The notes under the pieces: model-generated
Database searches by the model: none
Told to the model about the DNA's origin: nothing
What the model saw: the letters and a program-made list of their open reading frames with translations, nothing else
Program-made: the position numbers and the translations under genes
Source of the DNA: JBBDWK01 sp040902885
GTDB taxonomy: Bacteria; Acidobacteriota; Terriglobia; Bryobacterales; Bryobacteraceae
Length of the DNA stretch: 64,000 nt
Reading direction: 5' to 3'
Assembly (NCBI GenBank): GCA_040902885.1
Contig: JBBDWK010000099.1
Location: 9,325 to 73,324 of the forward strand
Shown: piece by piece, positions 27,476 to 34,623 of the stretch
Layout of the letters: each line of letters starts with the position of its first letter
Position numbering within the stretch: the first letter of the stretch is position 1

Positions 27476-29175
27476 AGATACGGCATGATAACTTGCTCGA
27501 CCGCTACCTCACGGTCGCGGCTCAGAAGGACTTACCGAGCCGCGACCGTGAGGGAGTGGTTGCCTGGGGACGGCGGAGCACCCCACTAACAGTTTTATTT
27601 TTTCTATATCTCGTGCACGCCTCGGCACAGGTGACTTATCAGGACTTACTGAAGGCCGACCCAAGCCAGTGGCTGACTTATCAGGGACCTTACAATGGGC
27701 AGCGTCACAGTCTGCTCGGGCAGATCCACAAGGGTAACGTCAAAAGCCTGACGCCCAAGTGGATTTATAACGTACCGGGAGCGAGCCGTCTGCAAAGCGT
27801 GCCCGTCGTGGTGGACGGCGTGATGTACGTGTCGCAGCCCAATGAAGTACACGCGATCGACGGACGCACGGGCCGGCTCATCTGGCAGTATCGCCGTCAG
27901 GCTCGCGAGCGCGGTCCCAACCGGGGCGTGGCGGTTTACGGCAACAAAGTGTACTTCGGCACTCCGGACGCTTTCCTTGTCGCGTTGGACGCCCGCACAG
28001 GCAGCCTGGTGTGGGAAGCGAAACTGGCCGAGTGGGAGGAAGGCTTCTACAGCCCGGTGGCGCCGCTGGCCATAAACGGGAAGATCCTCGCGGGCATCGC
28101 CCCCGGAGACCATGGGTTGAACGGCTTTCTGGATGCCTACGACGCGGAGACCGGTGAGCGCCTGTGGCGATGGAATGCCATCCCCAAACCCGGCGAGCCC
28201 GGCAATGAAACGTGGGCGGGGGACTCGTGGAAAACGGGAGGCGGCAACACGTGGCTGACGGGCACGTACGATCCCGAGTTGAACCTGATCTACTGGGGCA
28301 TCGGCAATCCCGCTCCGGATTTCGACGGCGACGTTCGGAAGGGCGACAACCTGTACACCGAGAGCATCGTCGCACTGGACGCCGACACCGGGAAGCTGAA
28401 GTGGTATTTCCAGAATACGCCGCACGACTTACACGACTGGGACTCCGTGGAGGTCCCGGTATTGGTGGATGCGCCGTTCCAGGGGCGGAAGCGCAAGCTG
28501 TTGGTGCAGGCGAACCGGAACGGCTTCTACTACGTGCTGGACCGGACCAACGGCAAGTTTCTGCATGGGACGCCGTTTGTGAAGCTGCTGAACTGGGCCT
28601 CCGGTCTGACGCCGGAAGGGCGGCCGATTCGAGTGCCCGGCGTCGAGCCCACGCTAAAGGGCAATAAAGTGTGTCCGGCAACCTCCGGCGCCACCAACTG
28701 GATGTCGCCGGCCTTCAACCCCGATACGGGCCTGTTCTACGTGGTCGCGCAGGAAGGGTGCGGCATCAGCACGAAATCGGCCGATACTTTCCGGCCCGGC
28801 GGATTTCCCTTCATGGCGACGGGCTATATCGAGAGTCCCGAGGAGCCATGGCGCATGCATGTGCGGGCGCTTGAGTTGACCACCGGGAAACTGGTGTGGG
28901 ATTACGAGCAGATCGGGTCGCGGCGGTACGGCGCGGGCCTGCTCTCGACCGCCGGCGGATTGATCTTCTCCGGAGACGATCAGGGTTTCTTCACCGCTCT
29001 GGACGCCGCGAGCGGGAAGGCCCTATGGCACTTCAATACGGGCATGCGGATTTCGGCGTCACCGATGACGTATAGCTTCAAGGGACAACAGTACGTGGCT
29101 GTTTCGGCGGGCGTGAACGTAGTGGCGTTCGCGCTGCACGAATCGCCTCCGCCGGCACATGATAAGCTTAAGTAA
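27472..29175 (+). CDS. PQQ-dependent quinoprotein dehydrogenase
   Basis: This 567-residue protein is a beta-propeller quinoprotein of the alcohol/glucose dehydrogenase type with repeated blade motifs (VHAIDGRTGRLIWQYR, LVALDARTGSLVWEAKL, LKWYFQNTPHDLHDWDS, FTALDAASGKALWHFNTG). It oxidises an alcohol or sugar in the periplasm and passes electrons to a cytochrome c, likely the upstream gene. The frame opens at GTG 27472, inside the previous stop, but codons 10-29 come from a palindromic repeat (27500-27560). The signal peptide (STPLTVLFFLYLVHASAQ) only starts after it. Translation may instead begin at GTG 27556. Confidence 0.88.
   Translation: MKIRHDNLLDRYLTVAAQKDLPSRDREGVVAWGRRSTPLTVLFFLYLVHASAQVTYQDLLKADPSQWLTYQGPYNGQRHSLLGQIHKGNVKSLTPKWIYNVPGASRLQSVPVVVDGVMYVSQPNEVHAIDGRTGRLIWQYRRQARERGPNRGVAVYGNKVYFGTPDAFLVALDARTGSLVWEAKLAEWEEGFYSPVAPLAINGKILAGIAPGDHGLNGFLDAYDAETGERLWRWNAIPKPGEPGNETWAGDSWKTGGGNTWLTGTYDPELNLIYWGIGNPAPDFDGDVRKGDNLYTESIVALDADTGKLKWYFQNTPHDLHDWDSVEVPVLVDAPFQGRKRKLLVQANRNGFYYVLDRTNGKFLHGTPFVKLLNWASGLTPEGRPIRVPGVEPTLKGNKVCPATSGATNWMSPAFNPDTGLFYVVAQEGCGISTKSADTFRPGGFPFMATGYIESPEEPWRMHVRALELTTGKLVWDYEQIGSRRYGAGLLSTAGGLIFSGDDQGFFTALDAASGKALWHFNTGMRISASPMTYSFKGQQYVAVSAGVNVVAFALHESPPPAHDKLK
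27500..27560. repeat. palindromic repeat family, copy A (inside coding sequence)
   Basis: Two 24-base arms (ACCGCTACCTCACGGTCGCG onward, and its near-perfect complement) flank a 13-base loop AGAAGGACTTACC. The loop is the reverse complement of the loop in copy B (46432-46496) with one mismatch. Here the repeat is translated as the peptide LPSRDREGVV in the quinoprotein leader. Confidence 0.85.
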
Positions 29176-29595
29176 ATGGCCAAAAAAGAGAAACGCGAGA
29201 AGCGGCCCATGCCGCCCGTCGGCGCGTGGGGTCCCGCGGTCGCGCTGGGCTGGTTTATTCCGGGCGGCGGCCACTTCCTGCTGGGCAAGCGCGTCCGTGC
29301 GGCGCTGCTGTTCTTCGCGGTGACCTGCATGTTTCTGCTGGGGCTGATGATGCGCGGCGCCATGTTTACGCCACAGTCCGGAGACATCCTCACGATAGCG
29401 ATCAACTATGGCGGCTTTCTCGGAAATCTTGCCTCCGGAAGCCTCTACCTCCTGACCAACTGGCTGGGCTACAACCAGCCCGACGTCGCCGGCCACGTAC
29501 ACGACTACGGCACCAAGTTTCTGGTGACCGCCGGCCTTCTGAATATCCTCGCGATGGTGGATGTCTTCGAGATCGCGGCCGGGCGGAAGAGTTAA
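29176..29595 (+). CDS. small multi-pass membrane protein
   Basis: This 139-residue protein has a basic start (MAKKEKREKRPMPP) followed by three or four hydrophobic segments: GPAVALGWFIPGGGHFLLGK, ALLFFAVTCMFLLGLMM, GGFLGNLASGSLYLL and FLVTAGLLNILAMVDVFEI. The PGGGHFLLGK segment is a motif I associate with acidobacterial proteins of unknown function. It starts at the quinoprotein stop and may anchor or assemble the periplasmic redox cluster. Confidence 0.7.
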   Translation: MAKKEKREKRPMPPVGAWGPAVALGWFIPGGGHFLLGKRVRAALLFFAVTCMFLLGLMMRGAMFTPQSGDILTIAINYGGFLGNLASGSLYLLTNWLGYNQPDVAGHVHDYGTKFLVTAGLLNILAMVDVFEIAAGRKS

Positions 29596-29602
29596 GGAAA
29601 AC

Positions 29603-29788
29603 ATGCCTCGTATGATCCTCAGCCATTTCGAAGCCGCGCTCCTGTTTGCGCTCTTCACCTCCATCGTGCTCGGAGTGGTGACCCACAATACCGACCGGGA
29701 GCGCCTCCGCTACGGCCTCTACGTGTTCGGCTGTTTTCTCGCCACGCTATTCGGCCTGAGCTGGCTGATGTACTTCGGCCACGGCTAA
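29603..29788 (+). CDS. two-helix membrane protein
   Basis: This protein of only 61 residues has two transmembrane helices (ALLFALFTSIVLGVVTH and YGLYVFGCFLATLFGLSWLMYF) joined by a charged loop NTDRERLR. It has a ribosome site TTAAGGAA, is placed seven bases after the preceding gene, and its stop overlaps the next start (TAATG). It belongs to the same operon. Function unknown. Confidence 0.7.
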   Translation: MPRMILSHFEAALLFALFTSIVLGVVTHNTDRERLRYGLYVFGCFLATLFGLSWLMYFGHG

Positions 29789-30450
29789 TGCCTTTCGCCG
29801 CGGACACTGAACTTTTCAGCGCGATTCGCGCCAAGCTGTATACCGCTGTCGTGGGCGACGTGCTCGACGAGATGGGCCGCCTCGAGCACTTTCTGCCCCC
29901 GCAAATTCGCCCCCTCGCTCCCGAGATGGTCGTCGTCGGGCGCGCACGCCCGGTCATCGTTCAGGACGCTCCCGGGACAGCCAGCGATCGCTTCGGCCGC
30001 TTGCTGGACGCGCTCGATTCGCTGGGGCAGGACGATGTCTACATTACCGACGGCGGACGCACGCCTTACGCTCTGTGGGGCGAGCTGCTCTCCACGCGCG
30101 CTGTGCATCTGAAAGCCGCCGGCGCGGTGATGAACGGATACTGCCGCGACATGGCCGGAATTCTGGAAACCGGTTTCCCGACGTTCTGCTGGGGCTCCTA
30201 CGCGCTCGATATCAGTTATCGAGGCAAAGTGGTGGACTTCAATGTCCCGGCGACGGTGGGCGGCATATCCGTCGCGCCGGACGACATCGTCTTCGGCGAC
30301 CGGGACGGTGTGCTCATCGTTCCACGCAGTCTGGCCGATGAAGCCTTCGGCCGCGCGCTGGAAAAGGTCGAAGGCGAGAACCACGTGCGGGACAATTTCC
30401 GCGCGGGCATGTCGGCGGTGGAAGCATTCGCCAAATTCGGCGTGATGTAA
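29788..30450 (+). CDS. RraA-like / HMG-aldolase-family protein
   Basis: This 220-residue protein is of the RraA-like fold. It has VVGDVLDEMGRLEHFLP, VVVGRARPVI, the ligand and metal region LKAAGAVMNGYCRDMAGI with conserved Arg-Asp, and DDIVFGDRDGVLIVPRS. Members include 4-hydroxy-4-methyl-2-oxoglutarate aldolase and RNase E inhibitors; databases often label them as menaquinone methyltransferases. Without RNase E context an aldolase or lyase role is more likely. It is last in the cluster started by the CBM9-cytochrome gene. Confidence 0.8.
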   Translation: MPFAADTELFSAIRAKLYTAVVGDVLDEMGRLEHFLPPQIRPLAPEMVVVGRARPVIVQDAPGTASDRFGRLLDALDSLGQDDVYITDGGRTPYALWGELLSTRAVHLKAAGAVMNGYCRDMAGILETGFPTFCWGSYALDISYRGKVVDFNVPATVGGISVAPDDIVFGDRDGVLIVPRSLADEAFGRALEKVEGENHVRDNFRAGMSAVEAFAKFGVM

Positions 30451-30520
30451 GGACTTTCTGATTTGTAAGACTTTCTGATCTGCAGGACTTTCTGGATTTG
30501 TAGGACTTACTGATTTGTGG
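30451..30520. repeat. four tandem 17-18-bp repeats
   Basis: Just after the RraA-like gene the unit GGACTTTCTGATTTGTA occurs four times in imperfect tandem (30451, 30469, 30486 and 30504). I see no coding potential. It leads straight into the GC palindrome and the assembly gap. Confidence 0.8.
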
Positions 30521-30524
30521 GTTT

Positions 30525-30553
30525 GTGGGGCAGCCCCCCGGGCTGCGGCGGCC
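30525..30553. repeat. GC-rich palindrome related to 5173-5201
   Basis: The outer bases GTGGGGCAG and CTGCGGCGGCC are the same as at 5173-5201. The inner stem differs in a paired way (CAGCCC/GGGCTG here, CAGGCC/GGCCTG there). It is followed by a run of C and the gap, so the element probably continues. Confidence 0.6.
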
Positions 30554-30566
30554 GACCCCCCCCCCC

Positions 30567-30576
30567 NNNNNNNNNN
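30567..30576. other. assembly gap of 10 N
   Basis: A run of C, ten N, then a run of G. The flanking homopolymers and the structured repeat suggest the assembler failed in a strong hairpin. The real length is unknown. Confidence 0.95.
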
Positions 30577-30665
30577 GGGGCGCCCACCCGGCCCGCCCGG
30601 ACCTGACCACTATCCAACGTGATGCCGAAGGCGTCAACTCCGGCATCTCGGTATTGTCGGTCCCG

Positions 30666-30872
30666 CTATACATCCATCGCGGCCCCGTTCTTCCGAAGCC
30701 ACTCTCTTCGTTCGAGGTAGTTTGGGATTACCTTGTCCACTTCATTCCAGAAGGCATCCGTGTGGTCGAGGTGGTGGAAATGGCAAAGCTCATGAACCAC
30801 GATGTCGTCGATGATGGTTGGCGGAGCCTTCCTGACCTTTTCAGGCACCCAGACGGCAAAGCGCCTGAGTTG
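30666..30872 (-). pseudogene. remnant of a YgjP-like (M48-type) metallopeptidase
   Basis: The last 68 codons read like the C terminus of the YgjP/DUF45 zinc-peptidase family: PTIIDDIVVHELCHFHHLDH with the HExxH zinc site, then TDAFWNEVDKVIPNYLERREWLRKNG. Full proteins are usually over 200 residues. Upstream in this frame (up to 31166) the translation is not YgjP-like and shows no catalytic-core strand, so the gene is broken or frameshifted. It lies next to the assembly gap. Confidence 0.65.
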
Positions 30873-31111
30873 ACAGGGCTGATGTGGGTGGCAGAGGCAA
30901 CGGCCTCGTGGCTCGCGGATTCCCTGGCGAACTTGCCGATCTCGTCCATATCGCAAAGCAGCCCCCAGAAGAAGATGTGTCGAATCACACCGGTCAGCAA
31001 GTTGGTAGGGCAAATCGAATGAGAAAAAGGCTCTGATGTGAGCGGCTGGCCATATAATCGGTGTACGGCCGAAGGCCAAAACGCAAATCCGTGGTACGAG
31101 GAGTTGAAACC

Positions 31112-31669
31112 ATGTTGAAATCGTCTGCGCTATGTGTGTGTGCGGCCTTGGCACTGCTATCGTCAAGCGTACGCGCCGAGGAGATCAATTGCGTGGGCAC
31201 GCTGCGTGGCTCGTTCGACAACGTCAACGTCCCCAGGGGAAGGAACTGCACACTCATCGATTCTCGCGTACAGGGAACCGTCTACGTGCGAAGCAACGCT
31301 TCCGTGAGCGTCTATCGCACTGTCATTCTCGGCAACGTGCAGGCTGAAGGCGCCCGCTTTGTGCGCCTATATGGCACCGGCGTTGTGGTCAACGGCAGCG
31401 TGCAGATCAAGTACGGCACTCAAGCCACGACCATCAATCCTGGCACGCAGATTGGAGGGAACGTGCAGTACGTCGAGAGCTCCGGATTCCTTAAAATTCT
31501 GCGCGCCAGAGTCGGTCAGGATGTACAGGTTTTCGAGAATGTCGGCGGCGCTTCCATCTACTACAACGTGATCAATGGCAATCTGCAATGCAAGGAGAAT
31601 GACCCAGCGCCAACAGGCGACAATAACCAGGTCGGAGGCAATAAGGAAGATCAGTGCTCGACCTTCTAG
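31112..31669 (+). CDS. secreted beta-repeat protein, function unknown
   Basis: This 185-residue protein has a signal peptide (LKSSALCVCAALALLSSSVRAEE). The mature part has short regular strands of the type VQGTVYVRSNASVSVYRTVI, LGNVQAEGARFVRLYG, VNGSVQIKYG, IGGNVQYVES and VGQDVQVFEN, about 20 residues apart. This looks like a small right-handed beta-helix, as in bactofilin or adhesin-like proteins. It has two Cys pairs at the ends. The start at 31112 has GAGGAG upstream. It stands alone; a TATAAT box lies at about 31052. Confidence 0.65.
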   Translation: MLKSSALCVCAALALLSSSVRAEEINCVGTLRGSFDNVNVPRGRNCTLIDSRVQGTVYVRSNASVSVYRTVILGNVQAEGARFVRLYGTGVVVNGSVQIKYGTQATTINPGTQIGGNVQYVESSGFLKILRARVGQDVQVFENVGGASIYYNVINGNLQCKENDPAPTGDNNQVGGNKEDQCSTF

Positions 31670-32014
31670 ATGTCCTGCGCAGATCGTCGCAGGCGCGGAA
31701 TAGCAGACCGGATAGCTGGCTGAGCGTGAGCTTCGTCATCTTGATCGATTAGGGGTAATCCAGTTTATTGTTTTTACCATTTTCACGCGACTCCGGCAGA
31801 GTAGCGCCTGTTTGATCAATGCTTGTCACGGCGCACAGTCAAAAATTTCTCCCGTCCCTGCAACCGCTTCCACCTCGCCGCCCTCTACAAGCCCACCCGG
31901 TTCCGTAACCTGGAGTTGGAGAGCCAGGAACAGCGGTTAAAGGCTTTCCGTAGATGGTGTTAGAGTATTTTGCCGAACAAAGCCAATTTACGCCCGCGCG
32001 CCAGCACGCGACGC
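31670..32014. other. intergenic region with a possible gene remnant (31823-31963)
   Basis: A 46-codon open stretch ending at 31963 reads HLAALYKPTRFRNLELESQ and has the look of coding sequence, but it has no ribosome site and no family that I recognise. It may be the tail of a lost gene. Otherwise I see nothing here. Confidence 0.3.
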
Positions 32015-32034
32015 CTACACATGATATGGTGTAG
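32015..32034. promoter_or_regulatory. inverted repeat before the VapB start, possible operator
   Basis: CTACAC and GTGTAG are separated by eight bases and end two bases before the GTG of the VapB-like gene. VapB proteins commonly bind such repeats in their own promoter. A TATGGT box overlaps it. Confidence 0.4.
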
Positions 32035-32036
32035 AC

Positions 32037-32252
32037 GTGCCCACGAGCCTCGCCCTGGACGATGCATTGTTGGAAGAGGCGTTACGGATTGGCGGCTACC
32101 CCACAAAGAAAGCCACGGTTAACGCTGCGCTCAAAGAGTTTGTAGAACGCCGAAAGCAGCGCGAGGTGGTAAAGCTGTTTGGGTCGATCGACTACGACGC
32201 TCGCTACGACTATAAGCAAGCGCGCCAGACGACGATTTCGTCCTGGGACTGA
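32037..32252 (+). CDS. VapB-family type II antitoxin without a visible toxin
   Basis: This 71-residue protein has LDDALLEEALRIGGYPTKKATVNAALKEFVERRKQREVVKLFGS, the ribbon-helix-helix pattern of VapB antitoxins, with the usual C-terminal tail IDYDARYDYKQARQ. A vapC gene normally overlaps its stop; here 130 bp of non-coding sequence and then miaB follow. It is either an orphan regulator or the rest of a decayed module. The start is GTG at 32037. Confidence 0.75.
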   Translation: MPTSLALDDALLEEALRIGGYPTKKATVNAALKEFVERRKQREVVKLFGSIDYDARYDYKQARQTTISSWD

Positions 32253-32371
32253 AAAGGCGTGAAGGCTTTGATGGGACTGGGCAGGCGGATTCGCCTGCGC
32301 TGCCTGATGCGCCAGTTCACAGCACTGAACCGCGCGCGTGAGCAAGCGGAACGCTGCAGCCCCCTAACCCC

Positions 32372-32377
32372 TATAAT
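32372..32377 (+). promoter_or_regulatory. TATAAT -10 box almost on top of miaB
   Basis: A perfect TATAAT ends ten bases before the GTG start of miaB. Transcription from it would begin within a few bases of the start codon, giving a nearly leaderless message. No good -35 box is visible. Confidence 0.4.
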
Positions 32378-32386
32378 GGTAAGCAA

Positions 32387-33718
32387 GTGACCCGCAAGAC
32401 CTTTTATATTGAAACCTTCGGCTGCCAGATGAATGCCCACGACTCGGAAAAAGTCGTCGGCACGCTCCTCAATCGCGGCTACGAGCAAGTCGAAACTCCC
32501 GAAGCGGCCGGGCTTGTTCTGTACAACACGTGCAGCATCCGCGACAAGGCCGAGCAGAAGGTCTTCAACCGCCTCCAGCAGTTCAAGCGCGACGCGGGCA
32601 AGGGCAAGATTTTCGGCGTCATCGGCTGCGTCGCCCAGCAGGAAGGCGAGCGCATCTTCGAGAAAGCGCCCCACGTCAGTCTGGTCGCGGGATCGGCCAG
32701 TTATACGCGGCTGCCCGAACTGCTCGTGCAACTGGAAACCGGGGCCCGGCGCGTCTCCGGTCTGAGTCTCGACACCGCCGAAACCTTCGACACCCCCTTT
32801 ACGCGCCGCGATAACCCGCACCGCGCCTACATCACCATCATCGAAGGGTGCGACAAATCCTGCGCCTACTGCGTTGTGCCGTTTACCCGCGGGCCGGAGC
32901 GCAGCCGGACCAGTGAGAGCGTGATGGCGGAAGCGCGCGGCCTCGCCGATGCGGGCTACACGGAGATTCAGCTTCTGGGACAGAACGTGAACAGCTATCG
33001 CGATCCTTCGCCCGCCGGATGGGACTTCGCCACGCTGCTTGCGCGCGTCGCCGAAATTCCGGGACTGCGCCGCGTGCGCTTCACCACGTCGCACCCGCGC
33101 GATTTCGTCAAACCCATCGTGGAGGCCATCGAGGGGAATTCCGTGCTCGCGAACCACGTGCATCTGCCCGTGCAATCCGGCTCCAGCCGTGTGCTCGACC
33201 GCATGCAGCGGCTCTATACGCGCGACGAGTACATGCGGCGCATCGAGTGGATGAAGAACGCCCGGCGGGACATCTCGCTCACCACGGATATCATTGTCGG
33301 TTTCCCCGGAGAGACCGAAGAGGACTTCCAGCAGACCCTCGATCTGCTGGACGAAGTCGAATACGACTCGCTGTTCAGCTTCAAGTACTCCCCCCGCCCC
33401 AACACCGCGGCGCTGGCCATGCGGGACGCGGTTCCCGAAGAGGAAAAATCGCGCCGCCTGACCATCCTGCAGGAGAAGCAGCGCTCCATCCAGATCCGCC
33501 GCAATTCGGCTTTGATCGGTTTCGTTCGGGAGGTGCATGTCGAGGGGCGCAACCAGGCGCTGGGCCAGTGGATCGGGCGCACTTCGGATAACCGGACGCT
33601 GAACTTCGTTCACCCGGATTCCGGCGACCCGCCTTTAATCGGCAAATATTTGCCGGTGCTGGTCACGCGCGCGGGCCCCAATTCGCTGGTTGGCGAGAGC
33701 GCCATGCATGCGGCATAG
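32387..33718 (+). CDS. miaB: tRNA-2-methylthio-N6-dimethylallyladenosine synthase
   Basis: This 443-residue radical-SAM methylthiotransferase acts on A37 of tRNAs that read UNN codons. It has an N-terminal domain YIETFGCQMNAHDSE with cluster Cys (also in YNTCSIRDKAE and IGCVAQQEG), the radical-SAM motif CDKSCAYC, the signature QLLGQNVNSY and HLPVQSGSS, and a C-terminal TRAM domain. It is full length. The GTG start lacks a clear ribosome site, consistent with a near-leaderless transcript from the TATAAT box just upstream. Confidence 0.96.
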   Translation: MTRKTFYIETFGCQMNAHDSEKVVGTLLNRGYEQVETPEAAGLVLYNTCSIRDKAEQKVFNRLQQFKRDAGKGKIFGVIGCVAQQEGERIFEKAPHVSLVAGSASYTRLPELLVQLETGARRVSGLSLDTAETFDTPFTRRDNPHRAYITIIEGCDKSCAYCVVPFTRGPERSRTSESVMAEARGLADAGYTEIQLLGQNVNSYRDPSPAGWDFATLLARVAEIPGLRRVRFTTSHPRDFVKPIVEAIEGNSVLANHVHLPVQSGSSRVLDRMQRLYTRDEYMRRIEWMKNARRDISLTTDIIVGFPGETEEDFQQTLDLLDEVEYDSLFSFKYSPRPNTAALAMRDAVPEEEKSRRLTILQEKQRSIQIRRNSALIGFVREVHVEGRNQALGQWIGRTSDNRTLNFVHPDSGDPPLIGKYLPVLVTRAGPNSLVGESAMHAA

Positions 33719-33748
33719 CGTATGGTGTAATGAAGGGAGGGGGATCAG

Positions 33749-34234
33749 ATGGAAGTTGAAATGAAAATTCGGGGATTGATGATGGATCCGGTCACCAACA
33801 TGCCGATAGTGATCCTCAAGGATATCGGCGGCAGCAGCGTGCTTCCCATCTGGGTCGGTATTTATGAAGCCAATGCCATTGCTCTCGAGATCGAGAAGGT
33901 CTCCACGCAGCGGCCGATGACTCACGACCTCATCAAGAGCCTCCTGTTGGGTTTGAATACGGGCATCCGGAAAGTGGTCGTAAACGAGCTCAAGGAAGAC
34001 ACCTTCTACGCACTGATCTGGCTCGAGCGCGACGGCGAGCTGATCAGCGTGGATTCGCGCCCCAGCGACGCTCTGGCCCTTGCCCTCCGGCTGGATTGTC
34101 CCATCTTCGTCGAAGATGCCGTCCTCAAATCTTCCAAGGCGACCAACGCCGTATCCGAAAAGGTCAGCAACGAAGAACTTCGCCGCTGGCTCGAGAACCT
34201 GGGCGACGAGGATCTCGGCCGCTACAAGATGTAG
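33749..34234 (+). CDS. bifunctional nuclease family protein (BFN domain)
   Basis: This 161-residue protein with a DUF151/BFN domain starts MEVEMKIRGLMMDPVTNMPIVILKD. It has VLPIWVGIYEANAIALEIEKV, RPMTHDLIKSLL, and SRPSDALALALRLDCPIFVEDAVL, the conserved core of this family. Members have been reported with RNase and DNase activity. A ribosome site GAAGGGAGG lies upstream. It lies 30 bp after miaB and seven bases before a small gene, so the three may be one transcript. Confidence 0.88.
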   Translation: MEVEMKIRGLMMDPVTNMPIVILKDIGGSSVLPIWVGIYEANAIALEIEKVSTQRPMTHDLIKSLLLGLNTGIRKVVVNELKEDTFYALIWLERDGELISVDSRPSDALALALRLDCPIFVEDAVLKSSKATNAVSEKVSNEELRRWLENLGDEDLGRYKM

Positions 34235-34240
34235 GCTGCG

Positions 34241-34546
34241 GTGATTGAGCAGCTCGAGCGTCTTTCCGAGGCCGGAATTCAGATTCTTCCGGCCAGCGGC
34301 CGCGGCACTCATTTCATCCTGGAACGGGGCGGTCTCGTCGCGCTGGTCGAGCGCCGCGGCGACGCTTTCGGCTCCGTTGGCAGCACCGGAATTCTGACCC
34401 CCAACGGAATGGCCGTGCTCGTCTGGCGCGGCGCCGAAGCCTGGTTCGTGGCGCGCGGCTATGAGCGCCTGGCCCGGCCGGAAGAAGTGACCGCCGTGCG
34501 CGATTTCTCCGCCAGCCTCGCCAACGCATTAAAGTTTTCCCATTAA
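34241..34546 (+). CDS. small hypothetical protein downstream of the BFN gene
   Basis: This 101-residue protein begins at GTG 34241 (IEQLERLSEAGIQILPASGRGTHFILERGGLVALVERRGDAFG). It looks like one alpha/beta domain; I do not recognise the family. Its spacing of six bases from the BFN stop suggests translational coupling. The protein has no signal peptide or membrane segment. Confidence 0.6.
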   Translation: MIEQLERLSEAGIQILPASGRGTHFILERGGLVALVERRGDAFGSVGSTGILTPNGMAVLVWRGAEAWFVARGYERLARPEEVTAVRDFSASLANALKFSH

Positions 34547-34623
34547 TCTTCCGATTCATCCTCACAGGGAAGTGGACTGCCCCCGGTCCGGCCTTCTCGC
34601 CAAGGTGAAGGAGATTGAACACA

